Part shown: piece by piece, positions 31,211 through 39,500 of the stretch
Numbering within the stretch: the stretch's first letter is position 1
Layout of the letters: every line of letters begins with the position of its first letter
From: Lichenostomus cassidix
Taxonomy: Eukaryota > Chordata > Aves > Passeriformes > Meliphagidae
Reading direction: 5' to 3'
DNA length: 64,000 bases
Assembly (NCBI GenBank): GCA_008360975.2
Contig: CM039210.1
Coordinates: 5,520,293 to 5,584,292 of the forward strand
Position numbers and translations under genes: made by a program
The notes under the pieces: generated by a model
What the model saw: only the letters and a program-made list of their open reading frames with translations
The model's database searches: none
Told to the model about the DNA's origin: nothing

Positions 31211-33602
31211 CATAATTTGTCTCCCTCTTTCGTCACCATACAATCCCAGCATGCTACCAGATGAATGGTTTCTACTTGTTGTGGACTTAAAGGACTGTTT
31301 TTTCACCATTGGACTACATCCAGATGACATGCAGCGTTTTGCTTTTACGCTGCCCTCAATTAACCGTGAGGCACCTGCACAACATTTTGAATGGACTGTA
31401 TTACCACAGGGAATGCGGAACTCACCGACACTTTGTCAACTCTATGTGGATGCTGCTCTCAGGCCTCTTCGGATGGCCTGGCCAGAAGTAATCATCTATC
31501 ACTACATGGATGATATATTACTAGCACAGAGCGCACCTTTTACCGCAGATCAGTTACATACCCTGACTAATCACTTGCGTGTTCAGGGCCTTACAATCGC
31601 CCCTGAAAAGGTACAGAACACATCACCATGGCGATATTTGAGATGGACAATAACAGACCATCAGGTTCGTCCTCAAAAACTGCAAATTCACACAAACATC
31701 CAAACCCTACATGATGCTCAAAAACTGATGGGTGACTTACAATGGCTTCGTCCTGTCATTGGTATTCCTAATGAACTGTTGAATGTCCTGCGGCCTCTAC
31801 TGAAAGGCACTGAGCCAGCTACAAAAGTCACCCTCTCTACAGCACAGCAGGCGGCGATCCAGACTATCTCAGAACGTGTTGTACAAAATCATACAAAAAG
31901 TCGTCTACTTGATGTGCCACTAAATATCACTGTGCTAACTGGCCTTCAATACCTTTTGGGTGCCATCACTCAGCATAAAAAGAAAACGGGGGAAAATACC
32001 CCCACCACAAATGAGGATCACAATGTTTTGGTGCTGAAATGGTTAGCACCACCCCTTCAACCACGAAAAACGATTCAGGAAAACATAATTACAATGGCAA
32101 ATCTTATCAAACGTGGCCGCCAAAGGATAAGGGAGATCCAAGGAACATCGCCAGGGGAAATACAAGTACCACTGAAGCTGGATGACCTGAACTGGTACTT
32201 ACAAAATTCTATGTATCTTCAGGCAGCGTTGCTGGAAGAGGGAACCCTCATCAGTATCCGACCTCTCCAGCCTTCTACGCTGGCATGGATGTCTAATCAC
32301 CGATGGCTAATAAAGCCATTGCGGTCATCCTCTCCGCTTTCAGGAGCAGTGACTGTTTATACAGATGCTGGCAAACGCTCCCGTAAAGCTGCTGCGACGT
32401 GGAAGGAGGAGAAGCAATGGCGACACAAAATTATTCCTGCAACATAGGAGGACTCTTTACAAACCTTGGAACTATCAGCAGTGGTCTGGGTCTTTACCAA
32501 CTGGATAGACCAACCTGTTAACATCGTCACAGATTCTCTCTATGTCGCAGACATTGCTAACAGAATTGAGGAAGCAATGGTTAAGGATGTGTAAAAACGC
32601 CGACTAGCGGAACTATTGATGGTGCTTAAACGCACCATTGGCCAAAGGACTGACCCATATGCCGTGTTGCATATAAGAAGTCATCAGTGGTCAGAGGGCC
32701 TTGGAGAAGGCAATGCCAGAGCGGACCGATTGGTAGCGGTGGCGGAAGCTCCAGTATCTTCCTTTGAGAGGGCCCGCCACGCACATATGAACTTTCATCA
32801 AAATGCAAGGGGTCTCCATAAGGGTTTTGGAATTCCACTGGCAGAAGCCAGGGCCATAGTGCGGGCCTGCCCTATTTGTAGTTTTCATAACCAGGGTGTT
32901 GGTTTGGGTATGGGAGTGAACCCCAAGGGGTTACAAGCTAATGAGTTATGGCAGATGGATGTAACACATTTCCCTGAATTCGGTAGATTAAAATATGTCC
33001 ATGTTTGCATTGACACATACAGCCACATGATATGGGCAACACTACAGCCCGGTGAAAGAGGTTGGGATGTTATAAGGCACCTTACTAGTTGCTTTGCTGT
33101 ATTGGGCAAACCCAAAGCTATCAAAACAGACAATGGACCAGCTTATTGTAGTGCCTTGGTGAAAAAATACATGCAACTTTGGGATATAAAACATACTACA
33201 GGAATTCCTCACTCCCCAACGGGGCAGGCAATGGTAGAACGAGCAAATGCAACAATAAAGGGTTACCTGGCAAAACATAAGGAGGTCTCAGATAGTAGAG
33301 AAAGGCTTTCTAAAACCCTGTTTGTACTAAATCATCTGTGTATATTTGGAGATCAGGATTTACCACCTATCTTAATTCATCGCAAGGGAGTGGCACAGCC
33401 ACCGGTACCACGCATGAAGGTCCTATATAAGGACCCCAAAACAGGCATCTGGGAGGGTCCAGTAGAGGTCATATATTCTGGCAGAGGTTATTTTTGTGTA
33501 TCTTCCTCCACAAGCCCCCTTTGGGTTCCTAGCCGCTGGGTGAAGCCTGCACTTGATCAACCTGGCACGGCTACAGGTGCCCCCGATACCACCGATCGAT
33601 GA
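31211..33602 (+). pseudogene. pol: Provirus A pol: N-truncated reverse transcriptase, RNase H, integrase
   Basis: One frame is open except for TAG at 32445 and TAA at 32592. Reverse transcriptase starts inside the fingers (VVDLKDCFFTI), has LPQGMRNSP and YHYMDDILL (about 31498-31524), and lacks about its first 90 residues. RNase H shows YTDAGKRS, TDSLYVAD and HIRSHQW. Integrase has HX3H/CX2C (HAHMNFHQ, CPICSF), then D in WQMDVTHF, D in KTDNGPAY and E in AMVERANAT, and a C-terminal WEGPVEVIY. It is class II and closest in motif layout to alpharetroviruses. With two stops and no enzyme start it could not act; the element must have been copied by proteins of another virus. Confidence 0.88.
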
Positions 33603-33927
33603 AACACCACGACTGATTCGGCTTCTACATTGTGCTCTTGATCCTATCTTGCGGCGAGCTGGGGTTCCAGTCGAGCGTTGGCAGACTTTAATAGAATTAA
33701 GAGATATTATAAATAGATTAGGCTCTGTGCGCCCTTACCTGAATAGATACCCTTGTAGAAATTGTGCTAAGCTGTGGTGTCAGGCATGGTTACTTATTAA
33801 GTGTGGTATTTGTAAGAAACGGTGGTGGGTCCATCAAGAAGTGTATAATACTTGTTGTTTAGCTTGCATTAATACACGCATAACTCAAATTGACTTTGCA
33901 CATAACAGGCTGCATAACTTTTGGTAG
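33553..33927 (+). CDS. Cys-rich ORF between pol and env of provirus A
   Basis: This 124-codon ORF overlaps the pol end by 50 bases in another frame. After a Leu/Arg-rich first half it has CRNC, LWC, KCGIC then KKRWW, and YNTCCLAC: three Cys clusters in about 45 residues, arranged like a zinc-binding finger. ERV-G has a related pattern between pol and env (15646-15780). The start MINLARLQ overlaps integrase, so it could be translated from a spliced message. It may be an env leader or a separate accessory protein. Function unknown. Confidence 0.5.
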   Translation: MINLARLQVPPIPPIDETPRLIRLLHCALDPILRRAGVPVERWQTLIELRDIINRLGSVRPYLNRYPCRNCAKLWCQAWLLIKCGICKKRWWVHQEVYNTCCLACINTRITQIDFAHNRLHNFW

Positions 33928-34579
33928 CCCCATAGTGATTCCTAACAGCACCTGGTTGACTCCCCATACGGCAGAATATGCTAACATCTCTGCCCAATGT
34001 GGTCCACATGGAAGTTATGGCCGGGGCAGTGGTTATATACAAATTTGGGCCAATAAAAGTGCCCTTGCCCTTCCATCAGGTGTATTTCTCATTTGTGGAG
34101 ACTGTGCATGGCAGGGAGTTCCGAAAGGTGCTTATGGGGGACCATGTTATTTGGGCAAACTCACTTTACTTGCCATGAATAAAACCACTGCAGCCAATTT
34201 AATGCGGTCCAGAAAGAGACGCAGTCTTACTTTAGATGCAAACTGCAATGATGAAGTAAGCCTATGGAATAAACCGTCTCGGGTTTTTGATGGCCTATTC
34301 GGAATTCCATGGGGTGACTGGGGTATAACAGAATGGCTTCGCTATATCTTGCAAGTAGGATTAGTGATTTTACTTGTCCTTGTTGGCATAGCTGTTATTC
34401 TACCTTGTGCTTTGCAATGTTTGAAAAAATCATTATCACAGACAGTGAATCAGCTTTGGCTCGCACAAACGCGTAAAAAAACCAGGGGAATTGTGGAAAG
34501 CTGGCTTCTAGAGAAGGGACACGCAGATGTAGATAGATTGCTTCTTAACAATAGCCATATTCAGCCAACTATTAATTAG
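33890..34579 (+). CDS. env: Provirus A env, internally deleted
   Basis: The 229-codon ORF keeps a part of the surface subunit with glycosylation sites (NST, NIS, NKS, NKT) and paired Cys, then a furin-type RSRKRR (about 34210-34227) and the first transmembrane-subunit residues (LDANCNDEV). The fusion segment, heptad region and CX6CC are missing. The frame passes directly to the membrane-proximal part (GIPWGDWGITEW) and a long anchor (YILQVGLVILLVLVGIAVIL), then a tail that ends inside the LTR. The deletion kept the frame. A stable product would be a membrane-anchored surface fragment unable to fuse membranes. It lacks an evident signal peptide in its own frame. Confidence 0.7.
   Translation: MTLHITGCITFGSPIVIPNSTWLTPHTAEYANISAQCGPHGSYGRGSGYIQIWANKSALALPSGVFLICGDCAWQGVPKGAYGGPCYLGKLTLLAMNKTTAANLMRSRKRRSLTLDANCNDEVSLWNKPSRVFDGLFGIPWGDWGITEWLRYILQVGLVILLVLVGIAVILPCALQCLKKSLSQTVNQLWLAQTRKKTRGIVESWLLEKGHADVDRLLLNNSHIQPTIN
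34474..34491 (+). promoter_or_regulatory. Provirus A polypurine tract
   Basis: AAAAAAACCAGGGGAAT lies directly before the 3' LTR, where plus-strand DNA synthesis would start. Confidence 0.75.
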
Positions 34580-34882
34580 AGACCTGCGTCCAATCAGCGA
34601 TCTAAGGTCACCACAACTTTCTGCAACATAGGAGTCGTGGGGGCCGTCAAGAATGCGTTAATTGGTAACAGATATGCAGAAATCAGGCACTATAGGTAAA
34701 CATAGATACATGTTAAGGCAAGTAGCCAAACTTAGGGCATGGAAGTATATAACCAATAGTATTGTATGATTACAGAATATGCATGAGTTAGTTAACTACA
34801 CTATAAAATTGTATGCTGTAAATGAATAAACTGAAGCTTGTGGTAAATTCATATTGGATTGTCAAACCTCCGTTTCTCAGCA
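34492..34882 (+). mobile_element. Provirus A 3' LTR
   Basis: 391 bp, TGTGGAAAGC...CTCAGCA, followed by the right target copy GTCTAG (34883-34888). It includes the env tail and stop. Confidence 0.97.
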
Positions 34883-34888
34883 GTCTAG

Positions 34889-35468
34889 GACCCTCTTAAT
34901 TGTCTGGTGGGTCCTCTCAACTATGGATTGTCCTGTGGGGGAGTGGGGGATGCCTGTAATGTGTTTGATGTCCCACGAGCTAAAAAACTCTTGAAGTCTG
35001 TTAGAGATGTATGCTGGACCGTTGTCAGTTTTTATCTCAGCAGGAACGCCCAGGGTAGAGAAAGCAAGGAGAAAGTGCTTTATAACATCTCTTGCCTTTT
35101 CTCCTGCATGGGCAATGCAAAAACAGCTCCAGAAAATGTATCTACAGAAACGTGTACGTATTTTAATTTGCCAAACTGAGGGACATGGGTTACATCTGTT
35201 TGCCAGATTTCGCAGCTGCCTAGACCCCGGGGGTTAACCCCGGACCCTAATGATGGCACTTGGTAGCTCTGACAGCTAGGACAGGTTGCTACAATTGCCC
35301 TTGCCTGGTTTCGAGGTAGTTTAAACATTCTTATGAGTGCTGGTACATTCTGATGGTAAAATTGATGGCTCAGCTTTGCCTGAGCAAAGGTGTCTGGAAT
35401 GTTAGGAACTTTCACCGGCATAGCTAGAGCATCTGCCCTCCGATTCCCTTCAGCGATTGGTCCGGGGA
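34889..35468 (-). pseudogene. pol: ERV-O RNase H end and integrase core
   Basis: From 35468 downward: AEGNRRADAL (end of RNase H), then the zinc domain HQFYHQ...CPSC, WQTDVTHVPQFG with the first catalytic Asp, DNGPAY and HSPTGQSIVE with the second Asp and the Glu. A frameshift near 35110 separates the two halves of the core. The frame runs into provirus A at 34888 and resumes at 27062. At 35463-35468 it meets the target copy of provirus B, beyond which RNase H continues (42654). Confidence 0.85.
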
Positions 35469-35730
35469 TGTCGCTGTTGAGCAGCTAGCAGAGTAATGAA
35501 TGCATCGGTTCTCAGTGGCAAGAAGGAATGACCTTTATTGTTTTGATTTCATCACATTTATAGAGTTCTCAAAAGTCACCCAGATTGGTCAGTCAGAAGC
35601 CTTCCCCCAGGCCTGATTGGCCAGGCCTGCACTGTCCAAGTTCTGGGACACTGTTCCAAAACATCCAAACTTTATCTTTATTTACAAAAACACAAGAAAA
35701 CTTCCCATGGGAAAAACTGTGCTAGCCACA
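35469..35730 (-). mobile_element. Provirus B 3' LTR (K-LTR)
   Basis: 262 bp. On the minus strand it starts TGTGGCTAGC at 35730, after the polypurine tract (35731-35744, AAAAAGGGGGAGC), and ends AGCGACA at 35469. CGGGGA (35463-35468) is one target copy. It differs from the 5' LTR at two positions. Confidence 0.97.
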
Positions 35731-35796
35731 GCTCCCCCTTTTTGTTTAAGAACAGAAGGCATTGCTTGTGAGCCCCAGTGGATCAGCATGAAGGAT

Positions 35797-35877
35797 CTGT
35801 TTGGTAATGGCCAGTTACCAAACAGAGCCTGGTTGAAACTCAAGGGGTCTGTCCGGAGGTGGCCAGCCACCGAACAG
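35797..35877 (-). promoter_or_regulatory. Tandem hairpins between pol and polypurine tract of provirus B
   Basis: Two 29-base inverted repeats (35849-35877, then 35797-35825, in sense order) each start CTGTTYGG and have a CTGGCC apex. The second forms a perfect 11-bp stem. The first has G:U at one position. Provirus C carries the same pair. A paired-stem element at this place in a simple retrovirus suggests an RNA export or stability signal. Confidence 0.6.
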
Positions 35878-36018
35878 AACCCGAACCAGATGCTGGTCAA
35901 AGAGGCCCCCATGCAATACCCTAGATAAAAGTATATATAAAACTAAATCTACATATAAATCTGTAATTCAACAAAACATGCTTTCAAAGTCCTTGCTTTC
36001 TGACTCCATGAATGAGTT

Positions 36019-38940
36019 TCAGTCTCTGCTTGTGGATGGACCGGCTTCTTGGTCATCATCAGAAGGATCACTCGGTTGGTGTTCAGCATTCTGGTTGTTA
36101 TTTTGAGGTTGCTGGTTCTGTCTCGGGAGCCGCAGATCAGGGCGGACGCATTTTGCAGGCAGCCATCGTACCCCAGTATCTGTGGAGACGCAAGCATACC
36201 CTCGACCCCAAGCAATAAGCTCATGAGGGCCTTCCCAGGTGTTAGTAAGTAGGTTCCGTACCCATACCTTCGCCCGGGGCAAACGCAACTCGCCTGATGA
36301 CTGCAATGAGAGAAAGTGGTTCAAAATCACAGGATTATTCGAGTTTGGTGGCACCGTAAGATGATTGATTGTGTACAAAGCTTTCTCCAATCGACTCTGT
36401 GGTGTTTCCCCATGCATTCCCCCTTTTTGCCTTTCCAAGACACGCTTCAGAGTACCATGAGCGCGTTCCACAATGGCTTGGCCAGTAGGAGAATGCGGAA
36501 TACCAAACGTATGGTCTACACCCCATAGGTGCAAAAACTGCCGCGTCTTCTGTGAGGCGTAGGCAGGACCATTGTCGGTTTTCACAGTGGCTGGCACCCC
36601 CAGGACTGAGAAGGCTAATTTCCAATGGGCAATGGCATCGCGACTTTTTTCTCCAGTATGGGCAGTCGCCCACATAGCTGAGGAGAAAGTGTCAATAGAC
36701 ACATGCACATACTTGACTCGGCCAAATTCTGGAATGTGTGTCACATCCGTCTGCCACAGCTGCAAGGCCTTTAGACCTCTGGGGTTCACCCCCGATGGCA
36801 GAGGAGCAGCGAGTCCGTGGCAGTCAGCACAAGCACTGACAATGTCACGAGCCTCAGTTGGCGTCAATTGAAACTGCTTCTGCAGGGTATGTGCACTCTG
36901 ATGAAAGAAATTGTGCGATGCCTTGGCTTGTGCAATTTTGTCAGGCTGAGGTGCCACCCATGCAGGGTTGGCTAACATGTCAGCCCTGGCATTGCCTTCT
37001 GTTAAAAAGCCTGGTAAATTGGTGTGGCTTCGAATGTGCAGAATATAATATGGATGCACTCGAGCCTGAATCGCCTTCCACAGGGTTCGCAATAGCGAAA
37101 ACAGAGTCGCGTTATTGACTTCTTTTAGAAGTGAACAATCCAAACGTTTGGTTATGTCTGCTACATAAGCAGAGTCGGTGACCAAATTCAAAGGCACCTG
37201 AGAGAACCGCTGAAAAGCCATGGCAACTGCCTTCAATTCAACCAATTGAGCAGAGCCTGTCTCGTGGCCTTTCAGCACCTGCCACTCAGATCCTTCCTTC
37301 CAGGTAACAATGGCCTTTCCTGTTCTCCCAGAACCGTCCGTAAAGACGGTGGGTCCATGGACTGGCACCCGGCTGTTCTTTGGCCACAACATGAGATTGA
37401 CCGAATTTGCCAACTGCAGCAATTTGTGACTGGGCAGATGATAAGCAATCTGCCCTGAAAAATTTTGCAGTGCACTTTGCAAAGGAGCGCTATTAGCAAG
37501 ACTCCATTCGAAATTGTCCCGTGGTACTGGGACAACAATCGTTGCGGGATCAGCCGCCATCAATTGTAAACACCGATATCGGCATTTAATTATCAGGCAG
37601 GCTATCAATTCGAACAATGTGGGTGCTGTCTTTTTTGGCTGATGGGGCAAAAAGACCCATTCCAGGATGTGCAAAGGATCATCCCATTGTTTGTTCCACT
37701 GGCCAATGATACCCGGAGGTTGGAGGTCTGGAGCAGTAATGAAAACAGTGATATCAGTAGAGGGATCCACTCGATAAACCTGATGAGCGGAAACAGCTTG
37801 CTGCACTTCGTTCAGCACTCGTCGCGCCTCGGGAGTCAATTGTCGAGGTGAGTTTAGGTCAGAGTCCCCCTTTAAAATATTAAAAAGTGGGGAAAGTTGT
37901 GCATTGGTCAGTCCCAAATATGGGCGTAACCAGTTGATGATGCCTAGCAATTTTTGGGCATCATTCAAAGTCTTAATAGTGTCTGAGAACTGCACCTCTT
38001 GATGCTGTATGGTTCGATCCAAAATTTTGACTCCCAAATATTTCCAAGGAGGCTGTTGTTGAACCTTTTCCGGAGCAACTTGCAACCCATAGGAATGCAA
38101 GGCATCGAGCAGTCGAGGCTGTAACCTCCGCAACTCATCCTGGGTGGCTGCTGCCACCAGGATATCATCCATATAATGGTAGCAGAGTGCCTCAGGAAAC
38201 TGCTCACAAATTCCAGACAAGGCCTGCGCGACATACCATTGACAGATAGTCGGGCTATTTTTCATGCCCTGAGGTAACACTTTCCATTGAAACCGCTTTA
38301 CAGGCTCCGCATTGTTAATTGCAGGCACAGTAAAGGCAAACTTTGGTCTGTCATTGGGGTGCAAAGGGATTGTAAAAAAGCAATCCTTCAAATCAACGAT
38401 CAAAATTTCCCACTCAGCGGGAATCATCGTGGGTGAAGGCATGCCAGGCTGTAAACTCCCCATACTTTCCATCACTGCATTGACTTTCCGGAGATCTTGC
38501 AACAGTCTCCATTTCCCCGATTTTTTCTTAATCACAAAAACTGGGGTGTTCCAGGGACTGGTAGAAGGTTCTATGTGTCCCTGTTTCAGTTGCTCCTGAA
38601 CCAGCTGACAAAGGGCGACTAATTTGTCTTTCGGCAAGGGCCACTGTGGTTCCCATATTGGTGTTTTTGTCAGCCATCGTAAAGACAGCGTGGAATATGG
38701 TGCGCCCTTGCACACAGTGACCCCTATCAAAAATTTGTCGTGATCCGCACCCCCCAAGCTGCCAACACGTCCCGTCCCCAGAGGTTCACTGGAGCTGGAG
38801 TGACATAAGGCCGAATGGAGGCCGTGTGTCCCTCTGGATCCTTCACCAACACAGGTCGCTTCCTCAATCGACTCTGCGTTGTTCCCCCCAACCCCGCGAT
38901 ATTCAGTCCCACTGGGCACAAAGGCCACGTAGGAGGCCAC
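36019..38940 (-). CDS. pol: Provirus B pol: reverse transcriptase, RNase H, integrase, intact frame
   Basis: An uninterrupted frame of 973 codons overlaps pro by about 210 bases, so Pol is expected as a frameshifted extension of Gag-Pro rather than from its own ATG. Reverse transcriptase starts near LTKTPIWEPQWPL, with LLQDLRKVN, IVDLKDCFF, LPQGMKNSP and YMDD (38164-38175). RNase H has FTDGSGRTG, TDSAYVAD and HIRSHTN. Integrase has SHNFFHQ and CADCH (zinc), WQTDVTHIPEFG, KTDNGPAY and AIVERAHG (D, D, E), and the C-terminal WEGPHELIAWGRGYACV. An acidic Gln/Asn-rich tail ends it. All catalytic residues that I can check are present. Class II. Confidence 0.93.
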   Translation of the reverse strand: MASYVAFVPSGTEYRGVGGNNAESIEEATCVGEGSRGTHGLHSALCHSSSSEPLGTGRVGSLGGADHDKFLIGVTVCKGAPYSTLSLRWLTKTPIWEPQWPLPKDKLVALCQLVQEQLKQGHIEPSTSPWNTPVFVIKKKSGKWRLLQDLRKVNAVMESMGSLQPGMPSPTMIPAEWEILIVDLKDCFFTIPLHPNDRPKFAFTVPAINNAEPVKRFQWKVLPQGMKNSPTICQWYVAQALSGICEQFPEALCYHYMDDILVAAATQDELRRLQPRLLDALHSYGLQVAPEKVQQQPPWKYLGVKILDRTIQHQEVQFSDTIKTLNDAQKLLGIINWLRPYLGLTNAQLSPLFNILKGDSDLNSPRQLTPEARRVLNEVQQAVSAHQVYRVDPSTDITVFITAPDLQPPGIIGQWNKQWDDPLHILEWVFLPHQPKKTAPTLFELIACLIIKCRYRCLQLMAADPATIVVPVPRDNFEWSLANSAPLQSALQNFSGQIAYHLPSHKLLQLANSVNLMLWPKNSRVPVHGPTVFTDGSGRTGKAIVTWKEGSEWQVLKGHETGSAQLVELKAVAMAFQRFSQVPLNLVTDSAYVADITKRLDCSLLKEVNNATLFSLLRTLWKAIQARVHPYYILHIRSHTNLPGFLTEGNARADMLANPAWVAPQPDKIAQAKASHNFFHQSAHTLQKQFQLTPTEARDIVSACADCHGLAAPLPSGVNPRGLKALQLWQTDVTHIPEFGRVKYVHVSIDTFSSAMWATAHTGEKSRDAIAHWKLAFSVLGVPATVKTDNGPAYASQKTRQFLHLWGVDHTFGIPHSPTGQAIVERAHGTLKRVLERQKGGMHGETPQSRLEKALYTINHLTVPPNSNNPVILNHFLSLQSSGELRLPRAKVWVRNLLTNTWEGPHELIAWGRGYACVSTDTGVRWLPAKCVRPDLRLPRQNQQPQNNNQNAEHQPSDPSDDDQEAGPSTSRD

Positions 38941-39500
38941 GAAGCGGCGGAAAGGATCGTTGCATCAGCACCTGTATCGATCAAACCTCGGACTCGAACT
39001 CGATGTGGACGTGCTTTCGGCATGATGAGGGTACATGTCATCTGTGGCGACTCATTGGAGATAGATGTAGCCCAGTAGACCTGCGGAAGTCCTGGCAGTT
39101 CAGTGCTGTCACCTCCGCCAACTTGCTGGTCTACCCTGGAAACAGGAGACTCACAAGGCAACAAGTGAGCAAGACAAGTGTGTGCAGGAATGGTGACAGG
39201 AGGATCAGGAGTGGAAACCGTAGCATGAATTTGGCCCTTGAAACCAGAATCTATGAACTCTGGAAGAACCAGGATTCCTTGGTTAGTGGCCTCAGGCCCT
39301 GCCATAAGCAGTGCACTGGTTCCCTGATCCAGGGAACCATCCACCTCCAAGGGAACCCTGTGGGCATTGTCAGAGTCTAAGACGACTGTTGCTGCGGTGT
39401 AGGCGTTGACTCGGGCTGAGCCTTTGGTACCTCCTCCACATTGACCGGGTAAGCCTGGGCCATCACCTTGTTCTGGGGGAACTGTTGTGATGGGGGGCAA
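38727..39500 (-). CDS. pro: Provirus B pro: dUTPase-like domain and protease
   Basis: This frame is -1 relative to gag and overlaps its last 124 bases. The first half has GILVLPEFIDSGFKGQI and PAHTCLAHLLP, a dUTPase-like fold as in betaretroviral pro, with Phe where the usual third motif has Tyr. The second half has GLIDTGADATIL, the protease active site, then IAGLGG and LWGRDVLAAWGV near the end, the Gly-rich C-terminus of such proteases. It would be made by ribosomal frameshifting at the end of gag. A second shift leads into pol. Confidence 0.9.
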   Translation of the reverse strand: MPPITTVPPEQGDGPGLPGQCGGGTKGSARVNAYTAATVVLDSDNAHRVPLEVDGSLDQGTSALLMAGPEATNQGILVLPEFIDSGFKGQIHATVSTPDPPVTIPAHTCLAHLLPCESPVSRVDQQVGGGDSTELPGLPQVYWATSISNESPQMTCTLIMPKARPHRVRVRGLIDTGADATILSAASWPPTWPLCPVGLNIAGLGGTTQSRLRKRPVLVKDPEGHTASIRPYVTPAPVNLWGRDVLAAWGVRITTNF

